From Acidimicrobiia bacterium (GTDB lineage Bacteria; Actinomycetota; Acidimicrobiia; IMCC26256; PALSA-610): 64,000 bases of DNA. The stretch covers positions 124,001 through 188,000 of the forward strand of contig BPGH01000002.1 in assembly GCA_026002935.1 (NCBI GenBank). The letters run 5' to 3'. Under the pieces are notes generated by a model. It ran no database searches and had not been told where the DNA came from. It saw only the letters and a program-made list of their open reading frames with translations. The translations under genes were made by a program, and so were the position numbers. Within the stretch, counting starts at the first letter, position 1. Each line of letters starts with the position of its first letter. Below, one piece after another: positions 1 through 8,968 of this stretch.

Positions 1-2021
1 CACTCGTTCCCCCTCACGTTGCTCGGCGGGCTGATCATCGGCGTGGGCGAGTCGATGGCGACGCTCTACGGCGGCGACGTGCAGGACCTCCTCAACCAGG
101 ACCTCATCACCGGGCTCAACCGGCTCCCCGCGTTCCTCGTCATCTTCTTCGTGGTCGTGATCCGCGGGCACGGACTGCCGCTGCGCTCGCACGTCGCGGA
201 GCGGTTGCCCCGCCTCGGCACCGGCGCGATCAGCGTCCGGGGCCTGCTCCTCGCGAGCGCGCTCGCGTTCGCGCTCCTCTTCGGCGTCATGGACGATGAC
301 TGGGCCCAGGCGACCTACATCTCGATCGCGACCGGGATCATGGTGCTGTCGATCGTGGTGCTCACCGGCTACGCGGGGCAGATCTCGCTCGCGCAGTGGG
401 CACTCGCGGGGATCGGCGCGCTCATCGCCGGGCGCTTCGTGCGGGCCGGGGTCCCCACGGAGCTGGCGATCCTGCTCGGCGTCGTGCTCACGATCCCCGT
501 CGGGCTCGTGTTCGCGATCCCGGCGTTGCGCACCCGCGGGGTCAACCTCGCGGTCGTGAGCCTCGGCCTCGGGTTCCTCGTGTCGGAGGTCGTGTTCGCG
601 AACCCCTCGTACCTCGGCAACCGCATCGACGGCGGGACGCGCATCGGCCGTATCGAACTGTTCGGCCTCGAGGTCGACGCCTTCAACCACCCACACGCCT
701 GGGCGGCGGTGAACCTGATCTGCTTCGTCGTGCTCGGGATCGCCGTCGCGAACCTGAGGCGTTCGCGGACCGGCCGGCGGCTCGTCGCGGTGCGCACCAA
801 CGAGCGGGCGGCCGCATCGCTCGGCATCTCGGTGTTCGGCGTGAAGCTCTACGCCTTCTCCGTGTCCGCCGCGCTCGCCGCCGTCGCCGGCATCCTCGTC
901 GCGTTCCGGGGCCAGGTCGTCACCTACACCGAGTTCAACGTGTTCGCGTCGATCAACACGTTGGGCAACGCGGTGATCGGCGGCCTCGGGTACGCGCTCG
1001 GCGCGGTCTTCGCGGCGCCGAACGCGATCGGCGGCTGGGGTACGCGCGTCATCGAGGACTGGATCGGCCTCGGCGCACAGTGGGACGTCATCATCGGCGC
1101 GCTCGTCGTCTTCCTGATCCTGATCGCGCACCAGAACGGCGTCGCCGACGTCGTCGTGCACGGCCGGCGGCTGTGGGAGCGGCTGCGGCTGGTGCCGCGA
1201 CCGCGCCCGCACCCCCCGCTCCCGGAGGCCGACACGCGGCCGGTCGCCCCGGCGACCCTCTCGGTCTCCGGCCTGACCGTGCGCTTCGGCGCCGTCGTCG
1301 CGGTCGACGGCGTGACCTTCGACGTGCGCCCCGGCGAGGTCGTCGGCCTGATCGGGCCGAACGGTGCCGGCAAGACGACCGTCATCGACGCGGTCACCGG
1401 GTTCGTCCCCGCCGCGGCAGGCACCATCCTCCTCGACGACCGCCCGCTCGACCGCCTGAACGCCACCCAGCGGGCCCGGCTCGGGCTGCGCCGGTCGTTC
1501 CAGTCGCTCGAGCTGTTCGACGACGTCAGCGTCGAGGAGAACATCCGCGCCGGCAGCGACCTGCGTGCCTCCCGCCGCTCCTGGATCACCGACCTGGTGT
1601 GGCCCGGGCGCCACGACCTCACCCCCACGGCCGTCGCCGCGGTGCGGCGTTCGAGCTCGAGGACGACCTCGACACCCTCTGCGAGGAGCTGCCCTACGGT
1701 CGCCGGCGCCTCGTCGGCATCGCCCGCACCGTCGCGTCCGGCCCGTCGGTCGTGCTGCTCGACGAACCCGCCGCGGGCCTCGACGAGCGCGAGAGCGCCG
1801 AGCTCGCCCGCCTCATCCGCGGGCTCGCGGACGACCGCGGCATGGCCGTGCTGCTCGTCGAGCACGACGTCGGCCTCGTGATGTCGACCTGCGACCGGGT
1901 CGTCGTCCTCGACTTCGGGCAGGTGATCGCACAGGGCACCCCCGAGGAGATCCGCACCGACCAGGCCGTGCGCGACGCCTATCTCGGCCACGCCGAGCAG
2001 GTCGAGGAGGTGCGTTCGTGA
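1..2021 (+). CDS. Branched-chain amino-acid-type ABC importer: fused LivH (C-term) - LivM - LivG, 5'-partial, one frameshift
   Basis: The reading frame is open from base 1, so the start lies upstream of the window. The first ~75 residues look like the end of a LivH permease. A LivM permease follows, with hydrophobic helices and the stretch LTGYAGQISLAQ. From ~residue 410 there is a LivG-type ATPase with Walker A GPNGAGKTT and, near the end, Walker B VVLLDEPAAGLD and the H-loop VEHD. The frame breaks at ~1647: one G appears missing after GTGCGG, and the ATPase continues in another frame (AFELEDDL onward) to the TGA at 2019-2021. All motifs survive on both sides, so a sequencing error is the simplest explanation. 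The product would sit in the inner membrane and import a branched-chain amino acid or other small acid. The substrate is not readable from sequence. It overlaps LivF by 4 bases (GTGA). Confidence 0.85.
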
Positions 2022-2710
2022 ACGCGCTCATCCAGGCCGAGAAGGTGTCCGCGGGGTACGGGAAGATGGCGGTGATCCGCGAGGTCGACCTGCACGTCGG
2101 GCCCGGCGAGGTCGTCGCGCTGCTCGGTGCCAACGGTGCGGGCAAGACGACCACGCTGCTCACGCTCGCCGGCGAGCTGACCCCGCGCGCGGGTGAGGTC
2201 CGATTCCTCGGGCGCCCGACGCGCGCGCCGATGCACGCCCGGTGCCGCGCCGGGCTCGGCTTCCTCACCGAGGGCCGCTCGGTGATCATGAACATGACCG
2301 TGGCCGACAACCTCAAGCTCGCCGGGGTCACACCCGCGGCCGCGTGCGCCCACTTCCCCGCGCTCGAACGCATCCTCCGCCGGCGCGCCGGGTTGTGCTC
2401 GGGTGGCGAGCAGCAGATGCTCTCGCTGGCGCGCGCGCTCGGCCGCGAGCCGAAGGTGCTGCTGGCCGACGAACTGTCGCTCGGCCTCGCCCCGATCGTG
2501 GTCGCGAACCTGTTGCGCGCGGTCCGCTCCGCCGCCGACGAGCGGGGCGTGGGCGTGCTGCTCGTCGAGCAGCACATCAGCCAGGCCCTGTCGATCGCGG
2601 ACCGCGTGTACGTGATGGAGCGGGGCCGGATCGTCCTCAGCGGTACCGCCGACGAGGTGCGCGGCGAGCTCGCCCGGGTCGAGGCCGCCTACCTCACGGG
2701 GAGCTCCTGA
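2018..2710 (+). CDS. livF: ABC transporter ATP-binding protein LivF
   Basis: A 230-residue ATPase subunit of a HAAT (branched-chain amino acid) importer. Visible motifs are Walker A GANGAGKTT, signature-like CSGGEQQMLSLARAL, a Walker B variant VLLADELSLGLAP and the H-loop VEQH. The signature and the D-loop region match LivF rather than LivG. The GTG start overlaps the TGA of the fused permease/ATPase gene (GTGA), implying translational coupling. The usual Walker B DE pair is present as ADELSLGL, as in other LivF proteins. The gene is intact and of normal length. It is the last gene of the transport unit; a palindromic operator candidate follows in the gap to the next gene. Confidence 0.92.
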   Translation: MNALIQAEKVSAGYGKMAVIREVDLHVGPGEVVALLGANGAGKTTTLLTLAGELTPRAGEVRFLGRPTRAPMHARCRAGLGFLTEGRSVIMNMTVADNLKLAGVTPAAACAHFPALERILRRRAGLCSGGEQQMLSLARALGREPKVLLADELSLGLAPIVVANLLRAVRSAADERGVGVLLVEQHISQALSIADRVYVMERGRIVLSGTADEVRGELARVEAAYLTGSS

Positions 2711-2755
2711 CCCCCCGACGCCGGACCACCGGGCACGGCGATTGCCCGACGCCAT

Positions 2756-2771
2756 AAACATATATATGTTT
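2756..2771. promoter_or_regulatory. Palindromic operator candidate, family 1 (site A)
   Basis: The sequence is AAACATATATATGTTT, a perfect 16-bp palindrome that extends to 18 bp at 2755-2772. It lies 35 bases before the ATG of the amidohydrolase gene and stands out as AT-rich in GC-rich DNA. It shares the ACATnTAnATGT core with sites at 14459, 24054 (reverse) and 28272. It is probably a repressor site in the promoter of the amidohydrolase-ligase pair. The cognate regulator is unknown; the GntR protein at 22173 is a candidate by location only. Confidence 0.6.
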
Positions 2772-2806
2772 AGACGGTCGGAGCCGCCGAGACCGCGGAG
2801 CCCGAG

Positions 2807-4048
2807 ATGGCCGTCGACATCCCGTGGATCGTCAGCGTCGACGATCACGTGATCGAGCCCCCGTCCCTGTGGACCTCCCGCCTGCCGGCCCGCCGGCGGG
2901 ACGCGGGACCGCGGGTCGAGCGGCTGCCCGCCGGCGAGCTGCGCCTCGCCGGGGCGCGCTACGTCGAGCGGCCCGGCACGGACGGACCCCTCGTCGACTA
3001 CTGGGTCTACGAGGACACCTACCAGTCGCTGAAGCGGGCGGTCGCGGCCTCCGGTCGCCCGCGCGACGACATGACCATGACCGCCACGACGTACGACGAG
3101 GTGCGACCCGGCTGCTACGACCCGACCGCGCGCCTCGCGGACATGGACGCGAACTGGACGCAGGCGTCGCTGTGCTTCCCCAACTTCCCCCGCTTCTGCG
3201 GCCAGACGTTCCTCGAGGCCCGCGACCGCGAGCTCGCGCTCGAGTGCGTGTACGCCTACAACGACTGGATGGTCGAGGAGTGGTGCGGCGGCAGCGGCGG
3301 ACGGCTCGTCCCGCTGTGCATCGTCCCCCTGTGGGACCCGCGGCTCGCCGCCGCCGAGGTCGAACGCAACGCGGCGCGGGGCGTGCACGCCGTCGCGTTC
3401 TCGGAGATCCCCGCCTACCTCGGGCTGCCCAGCATCCACAGCGGCGATTGGGACCCGTTCCTCGCGGCGTGCGAGGAAACCGGAACCGTCGTGTGCCTGC
3501 ACATCGGCTCGGCCACGAGGATGCCGACCACGTCCGCGGACGCGCCGCTCGGCGTCACGGTCACGATCGGCTACGGGAACTGCATGAACTCGCTCGCCGA
3601 CTGGCTCTTCTCCGGAAAGCTCGCCCAATTCCCCGGGCTGCGACTCGTGTACGCGGAGAGCCAGATCGGGTGGATCCCCTACCTGCTCGAACGGGCCGAC
3701 GACGTGTGGCGGCAACACCGCGCGTGGGTGGCGACCGGCCGCGAGATCGACGAACCCCCCTCCACCTACTACTACCGTCAGGTCTCCGCCTGTTTCTTCC
3801 GGGACCACCACGGGGTCGCGTCGCTCGAGTCGTGCGGGGTCGACAACGTCATGTTCGAGGTCGACTACCCCCACTCCGACTCGACATGGCCCGACAGCCG
3901 GTCCGTCGCCGCCGAGGTCCTCGACGGCGTCGACCCGCACACCGTCCGCAAGGTGATCCGCGACAACGCCATCGCCCTGTTCGGCCTCGATCTCCCCGAC
4001 ACGCCCGCACCCGCGGCCGAGGACCCCACCGAGACGGGCCGACGATGA
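2807..4048 (+). CDS. Amidohydrolase family protein (PF04909, amidohydrolase 2)
   Basis: A 413-residue TIM-barrel metal-dependent hydrolase or decarboxylase of the ACMSD/gamma-resorcylate decarboxylase superfamily. The N-terminal strand carries SVDDHVIEPP, the middle has the metal-ligand strand CLHIGS, and the C-terminus has EVDYPHSDSTWP with the expected catalytic Asp. The same arrangement recurs in the proteins at 38270 and 51511, so these are paralogs. The ATG start lies 35 bases after an operator-like palindrome. The last bases overlap the acyl-CoA ligase gene (ATGA), so the two are co-expressed. The family includes C-C hydrolases and non-oxidative decarboxylases; the substrate cannot be assigned. 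Context suggests a step on a CoA-linked hydrophobic compound. Confidence 0.85.
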   Translation: MAVDIPWIVSVDDHVIEPPSLWTSRLPARRRDAGPRVERLPAGELRLAGARYVERPGTDGPLVDYWVYEDTYQSLKRAVAASGRPRDDMTMTATTYDEVRPGCYDPTARLADMDANWTQASLCFPNFPRFCGQTFLEARDRELALECVYAYNDWMVEEWCGGSGGRLVPLCIVPLWDPRLAAAEVERNAARGVHAVAFSEIPAYLGLPSIHSGDWDPFLAACEETGTVVCLHIGSATRMPTTSADAPLGVTVTIGYGNCMNSLADWLFSGKLAQFPGLRLVYAESQIGWIPYLLERADDVWRQHRAWVATGREIDEPPSTYYYRQVSACFFRDHHGVASLESCGVDNVMFEVDYPHSDSTWPDSRSVAAEVLDGVDPHTVRKVIRDNAIALFGLDLPDTPAPAAEDPTETGRR

Positions 4049-5667
4049 GCACGCAGTGGTCGTTCACCGGCCTGCTCGACACCGTCGCCGACGCGGTACC
4101 CGACCGCGAGATGCTCGTGTGGGGCGCGGTCCGGCGCACCCACGCCGAGTTCCGGCGACGCACCCGTGCCCTCGCCGCGTACCTCCGAGGGCGCGGCCTC
4201 GGCACGGTGCGCGAACGGGCCGGGCTCGAGCGCTGGGAGTGCGGGCAGCAGAAGGTCGCCGTCGTGTGCTCCAACTGCCCCGAGTACCTCGAGGCCATGT
4301 TCGGCGCGTTCCGGGCCCGACTCGTGCCCTACAACGTCAACCACCACTACAACGCCGCCGAACTGGCGGCCCTCGTCGAGCAGATCGGCGCCGACGTGAT
4401 CGTCCACCACCGGCGCTTCGCACCGCTGGTCGAGGAAGTGGCGCGCGACCGCCTGATGATCCACGTCGAGGACGGGTCGCGGACCGCGACCCTCCCCGGC
4501 AGCGTCGCGTTCGAGGACGTGATCGATCGCGGCGGCGACGAGGGCGCGCTCCCCGTCCCGTCGCCCGACGACCTCTACCTGATGTGCACCGGTGGTACCA
4601 CCGGACGCCCGAAGGGTGTGTTGTGGCGACAGGCCGACGCGTACGTCGCGGCCGCGGCCGGCTCACCCGACGCGACGGCCGAGTCGATCGCCCTCACGGC
4701 CCGCCGCGGCGGACCCGTGTGGTTCCCGGCCCCGCCCCTGATGCACGCCGCGGCCCAGTGGACGGTGCTCGCCTGCTGGAACCTCGGGGGCACGGTCGTG
4801 CTGCACGACGACGCCGGCCCCTTCGACGCACGCGCCATCCTCGAGACCGCCGAGCGCGAGCGCGTGCAGATGCTCACGATCGTCGGCGACGCGTACGCCC
4901 GGCCCCTCGTCGAGGAGCTGCGGGCCCGCGCCTACGACCTGTCCGCGCTCCGCCAGATCTCCACCGGCGGCGCGACGACCCGGGCCGACCTCAAGGAGGC
5001 GCTCCTCGACCTGCTGCCGCACGTCATCGTCGTCGACGGCTACGGAGCATCCGAGACCGGTGGCATGGCCTTCGGCGCGTCCGCCAAGGACGCGACCGAC
5101 CGCGGGTTTCGCGGCGCCGGTGGCGCGGTCGTCCTGTCGGAGGATCGGCGCCGGATCCTGGAACCGGGTTCGGTCGAGATCGGCTGGACGGCCCGCACGG
5201 GCCACGTGCCGCTCGGCTACCTCGACGACCCCGAGGCGACCGAACGCACCTTCCCGGTCGTCGACGGCGTGCGGTTCGCGGTGCCGGGCGACCGCGCGAC
5301 GGTGGGGCCCGACGGCAGCATCACCCTGCTGGGGCGCGACTCGACCGTCGTGAACAGTGGCGGCGAGAAGATCTTCGTGGAGGAGGTCGAGCAGGCCATC
5401 CGACGCCACCCCGACGTGCTCGACGCGCTGGTCGTCGGCCGTCCCAGCGAACGGTTCGGGGAAGAGGTCGTGGCGCTCGTGCAACTCCGCCCGGGCGCGA
5501 CGCTCGACGGGCCGTCGCTGCGCGAGTACGCCGCCGGTCTGATCAGCCGGTTCAAGGCGCCGCGCGCGGTGCTGTTCTGCGAGCGTGTCGGCCGGCACCC
5601 GTCCGGCAAGCCCGACTACGGGTGGGCCCGGCGGGCCGCCGCCGACGCGGTGGCGGTGGCGGAGTGA
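4045..5667 (+). CDS. Acyl-CoA synthetase (FadD-type, AMP-forming)
   Basis: A 540-residue ANL-superfamily ligase that should activate a carboxylic acid to its CoA thioester through an acyl-adenylate. The P-loop is CTGGTTGRPKG at ~181-191, the adenine-binding stretch is VVDGYGASETGG, and the C-terminal catalytic Lys is in HPSGKPDYG (~522). Overall it resembles the FadD17/FadD19 branch that handles bulky or branched side-chain acids in actinobacteria; this is from memory of the family. It is translationally coupled to the amidohydrolase (ATGA overlap). A strong palindrome follows the stop. No defect is seen. Confidence 0.9.
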   Translation: MSTQWSFTGLLDTVADAVPDREMLVWGAVRRTHAEFRRRTRALAAYLRGRGLGTVRERAGLERWECGQQKVAVVCSNCPEYLEAMFGAFRARLVPYNVNHHYNAAELAALVEQIGADVIVHHRRFAPLVEEVARDRLMIHVEDGSRTATLPGSVAFEDVIDRGGDEGALPVPSPDDLYLMCTGGTTGRPKGVLWRQADAYVAAAAGSPDATAESIALTARRGGPVWFPAPPLMHAAAQWTVLACWNLGGTVVLHDDAGPFDARAILETAERERVQMLTIVGDAYARPLVEELRARAYDLSALRQISTGGATTRADLKEALLDLLPHVIVVDGYGASETGGMAFGASAKDATDRGFRGAGGAVVLSEDRRRILEPGSVEIGWTARTGHVPLGYLDDPEATERTFPVVDGVRFAVPGDRATVGPDGSITLLGRDSTVVNSGGEKIFVEEVEQAIRRHPDVLDALVVGRPSERFGEEVVALVQLRPGATLDGPSLREYAAGLISRFKAPRAVLFCERVGRHPSGKPDYGWARRAAADAVAVAE

Positions 5668-5677
5668 GGGCTCGGGC

Positions 5678-5717
5678 CCCGACGCGTCCGCGGACGCGTC
5701 GGGCACCGACATCGGTG
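5678..5717. terminator. 26-bp perfect palindrome plus small hairpin, possible terminator
   Basis: Bases 5678-5703 form a perfect self-complementary 26-mer (13-base arms CCCGACGCGTCCG). It is followed directly by a second hairpin, CACCGA-CA-TCGGTG (5704-5717). The pair lies 10 bases after the stop of the acyl-CoA ligase and ~90 bases before the DUF222-HNH gene. There is no T-run, which is common for terminators in GC-rich actinobacteria. It could instead mark the boundary of an inserted element. Bases 5718-5807 show nothing else. Confidence 0.45.
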
Positions 5718-5807
5718 TCGCACCGGGTCCGTAGGCTGAGGCCCACAGCTCGTCAGCCCGCTGCGAGGGCAGACCGACAGGGACGACTGCGAGACCCGGG
5801 AGCGCAC

Positions 5808-6839
5808 ATGTCGGTCGCGCCGATCGTGGGTTCGTTGCGACAAGCGGTGATCGAGGCCGGTGGCCGCTGGTCGTCGAGCCAGTACCGGCTGGTACACCTC
5901 GTCGCCGACCTCGACGCGTCGGGCGAGTGGGCGGTCGACGGTGCGCCGACGTGCGCCCACTGGGTCGCAGCGGCGATCGACGTCGAGGTCTGCACGGCGA
6001 GGGAGTGGCTGAGGATCGGCGCGGCGCTGCGCCACCTCCCGGAGGTCGACGCCGCGTTCGCGTCCGGCCGGTTGTCGTACAGCAAGGTGCGAGCGCTCAC
6101 GCGCGTCGCGACCCCGGAGACCGAGGCCGAGCTCTGCGCGATCGCGCAGCGGATACCGGCAGGGCAACTCCGGTGCGCGCTCGCGGCGTGGAGGATGGCG
6201 CGCGAGACCCCGGAAGAGACGGAGGCGAGGCAGCACGCGGCACGGGCGCTGACCTGGCGGGTGGACGTCGACGGCACGGTCACCGGCTGGTTCCGGCTGC
6301 CGCCGGGCGACGCAGCCGTCCTGCAGGCCGCGATCGACGCGAGGTTGCGCTGCACCCGGCCCCGCGCGTCCGCGGGCGCGCCCGGGGACGCCCCGCGTTG
6401 GCCGTCACTCGCGCAGCAGCGCGCCGACGCGCTCGTCGCGCTCGCCCGAGAGGGCCCGGTCGCGACCGAGATCGTCATCCACGTCCGGGGCGACGGGTGC
6501 ACGCTCGACGACGGCACACCGATCGCCGGCACCGTCGTCGAGCGGCTCGCGCCCGACGCCTTCCTCCGCGCGCTCGTCCACGACGCCCGCGGCCGGCCTG
6601 TCGACGCGTCCGGGCGGCGTCGCCATCCGTCGGGACGGCAGCGCCGGCTCGTCCGGGAACGGGACCGGGCCTGCGTCGACTGCGGCACGACCGACCTCTT
6701 GGAGTACGACCACGATCCGCCCTTCGACGACTCGCGGCGCACCGTCGTCGACGAACTCGTCCTGCGGTGCGCGAACTGCCACCATCGCCGCCACAGGGAG
6801 CCCGGGACCGAGATCGTGCGTCCGTCGTCGCGCGGGTAG
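5808..6839 (+). CDS. DUF222 / HNH endonuclease domain protein (13E12-repeat-like)
   Basis: A 343-residue protein with an N-terminal DUF222 helical region (~1-200) and a C-terminal HNH nuclease domain. The HNH domain shows zinc-type CVDC (289-292), DHDPP with the candidate catalytic His at 302, and CANCHH (321-326). It matches the family that includes the repeated 13E12 proteins of mycobacteria, which occur in many copies and are often near mobile DNA. Its cellular role is not established. It is the only non-metabolic gene among the co-directional catabolic genes here, and it follows a long palindrome. The ATG is preceded by a modest GGGAG. Insertion into a pre-existing ligase-ACAD operon is plausible but unproven. 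Confidence 0.88.
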   Translation: MSVAPIVGSLRQAVIEAGGRWSSSQYRLVHLVADLDASGEWAVDGAPTCAHWVAAAIDVEVCTAREWLRIGAALRHLPEVDAAFASGRLSYSKVRALTRVATPETEAELCAIAQRIPAGQLRCALAAWRMARETPEETEARQHAARALTWRVDVDGTVTGWFRLPPGDAAVLQAAIDARLRCTRPRASAGAPGDAPRWPSLAQQRADALVALAREGPVATEIVIHVRGDGCTLDDGTPIAGTVVERLAPDAFLRALVHDARGRPVDASGRRRHPSGRQRRLVRERDRACVDCGTTDLLEYDHDPPFDDSRRTVVDELVLRCANCHHRRHREPGTEIVRPSSRG

Positions 6840-6844
6840 TCGCC

Positions 6845-7784
6845 GTGGACTTCCGGCTCGACGACGACCAGCTCGCCCTCCGGGACGCCACCCGGTCGCT
6901 GTGCGCGGCCCGCGGCGTGCCCCCCGGCCGACGACCCCTGGGGCGACCTGGCGGAGCTCGGCGTGTTCGGGCTCCTCGTGCCGGTGCAGGGCGGTGGCCT
7001 GGGAGCGGGTCCGGTCGAGGCCGCAGTCGTGCTCGAGCAGCTCGGAGCACACCTCGTTCCCGGGCCGGTCGTGTGGTCCGTGATCACGGCGCCGATCCTG
7101 CCCGAGGTGGCCCGCGGCGACGTGCGGGTGACCGGCGCCCTCGCCGAGGAGGCGGGCGTGATCGAACACGCGGCCCGCAGCGACACGGTCGTGATCGCGT
7201 ACGGGGACCGCGTCGAGGCGTTCCCCGCATCGCGGCTGCGGGACGCGCCTGCCGGCAGCCCGTTCGACCCGCTCACGCCCGCGATCGCGTGCGGGCGGCC
7301 GCCGACCGGGGACGTGGTCGGCGGACCCGACGAGGCGCGCCGCCTCCGCCACCTCGGGACGGTGCTGACGGCGGCGATGCTGGTGGGACTCGCCCAGGGT
7401 GCGCTCGACGTCGCCGCCGCCTACGCGCTCGAGCGGCGGCAGTTCGGGGTCCCGATCGGCTCGTTCCAGGCGGTGAAGCACATGCTCGCCGACATGTACG
7501 TCCGCACCGAGCTCGCGCGCAGCGCGTGCTACGCAGCCGCCGCGGTCGCCGACGACGATCGCGGCGGCGACGCGGCGCGATCGGCGAGCACGGCGAAGCT
7601 GCTCGCCGGCGAGGCGGCGATCACGAACGGCCGAACCGCCGTGCAGGTGCTGGGCGGGATGGGATTCACCTGGGCGATGCTCCCCCACTACTACCTGAAG
7701 CGGGCCTGGGTCCTCGAGCAGTCCTTCGGGAGCGGCGGCGCGCACGCGCTCGCGCTGGGCGACGGGTTGGAGTCGTGGACCTGA
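6845..7784 (+). CDS. Acyl-CoA dehydrogenase, heteromer subunit (frameshift near N-terminus)
   Basis: A FadE-type subunit with one apparent frameshift at ~6920-6925, in a run of six C. The N-terminal frame reads VDFRLDDDQLALRDATRSL. The rest continues in another frame from PADDPWGDLAELGVFGLL. Removing one C restores a single ~312-residue protein. The C-terminal half is typical (ERRQFGVPIGSFQAVKHMLA, then VQVLGGMGFTWAM), but the substrate/FAD midsection is short. This is the pattern of the partner chain in actinobacterial alpha2beta2 ACADs. The GTG start is 5 bases after the HNH gene stop. The end overlaps the next ACAD by 10 bases, so the two are almost certainly subunits of one enzyme that forms an enoyl-CoA with FAD. 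Confidence 0.82.
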
Positions 7785-8947
7785 GCCACAGCGCCGACGA
7801 CGAGCGGTTCCGCGCCGAGCTGCGGGCGTGGCTCGAGGCCGAGGTGCCGCGCTACGGACCACCGCCCCCACCGGACGACTGGGCGGCCCGGCGCGCGTAC
7901 GACACCGAATGGCAACGCAAGCTGTACGACGCCGGCTACGCGGGCATCCACTGGCCCGTCGAGTTCGGGGGCCGCGGCCTGCCGATGACGCAGCAGCTCG
8001 TCTACCTCGAGGAGTACGCCCGGGCCGGCGCACCGTACATCGGTGTGAACTTCGTCGGCCTGATGCACGCGGGCCCAACGTTGATCGCCGAGGGGACCGA
8101 CGCGCAGCGCGCGTTCCACCTCCCGCCCATCCTGCGCGGTGAGCACGTGTGGTGTCAGGGGTTCTCGGAGCCGGAGGCCGGCTCCGACCTCGCGTCCCTA
8201 CGGACCCGCGCGGTCCGCCGGGGCGACGAGTACGTCGTCAACGGGCACAAGATCTGGAGCACCCGCGCCCACGTCGCCGACTACTGCGAGCTGCTCGTGC
8301 GCACCGACCCCGAAGCACCGAAGCACAAGGGCATCACCTGGCTCATCCTCGACATGCACCAAGCGGGAGTGGAGGTGCGGCCGATGCGGACGATCGACGG
8401 TGAGCACCACTTCTGCGAGGTCTTCCTCGACGACGCCCGGGTCCCCGTGGAGAACCGGGTCGGCGCGGAGAACGACGGGTGGCGGGTGACGAACGTGACC
8501 CTGCGGTTCGAGCGCGGCACCGCCTTCGCGCAGCACATCATCATGCTGCGGTCCCAGATCCGCGCGCTCGTCGACATCGCACGGCAGATCCCCTCCGGTG
8601 GCGATTGCGCCTGGGACGACCCGACGCTGCGCGCGCAGGCCGGACGGCTCGCGGCGCACGTGGAGGGCTTGTGGCGGATGACCCAGATGGGCGTCGCCGA
8701 GGCCGAGCGGACCGGGCTCCCACCACCGTCGGGCTCGGCGGTGAAGCTGCGATACAGCGAGCTCGCGCAGGAGATCGCCGACCTGACCCTGCGGGTGATC
8801 GGACGGCCGGCGTTGGCAGGCGCCGACCCGCGCGCGCTCGCCGCCGCGCGCGACTACCTGTGGTCGTTGCAGTACACGATCGCGGCGGGGACCTCACAGA
8901 TCCAGCGGAACCTGATCGCGGAGCGGATCCTCGGGATGCCGCGCTGA
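7775..8947 (+). CDS. Acyl-CoA dehydrogenase, heteromer partner
   Basis: A 390-residue FadE-family protein. It shows the FAD/substrate stretch [17 protein letters not shown], the strand motif VNGHKIWSTRAH, and the C-terminal AAGTSQIQRNLIAERILG that contacts FAD. It starts with GTG inside the end of the preceding ACAD gene (10-base overlap). This fits the two-gene heterotetramer arrangement known for steroid side-chain ACADs such as ChsE1-ChsE2. It should remove alpha,beta hydrogens from an acyl-CoA. The substrate is unknown. Sequence is intact. Confidence 0.88.
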   Translation: MDLSHSADDERFRAELRAWLEAEVPRYGPPPPPDDWAARRAYDTEWQRKLYDAGYAGIHWPVEFGGRGLPMTQQLVYLEEYARAGAPYIGVNFVGLMHAGPTLIAEGTDAQRAFHLPPILRGEHVWCQGFSEPEAGSDLASLRTRAVRRGDEYVVNGHKIWSTRAHVADYCELLVRTDPEAPKHKGITWLILDMHQAGVEVRPMRTIDGEHHFCEVFLDDARVPVENRVGAENDGWRVTNVTLRFERGTAFAQHIIMLRSQIRALVDIARQIPSGGDCAWDDPTLRAQAGRLAAHVEGLWRMTQMGVAEAERTGLPPPSGSAVKLRYSELAQEIADLTLRVIGRPALAGADPRALAAARDYLWSLQYTIAAGTSQIQRNLIAERILGMPR

Positions 8948-8968
8948 CCGCGGGAGGCGAACACGGAG

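Noticed and set aside
5678..5703. Phage or integrase attachment site
   Set aside because: There is no integrase, tRNA or direct repeat nearby. A perfect palindrome is not the expected form for an att site, so a terminator or element boundary is more plausible.
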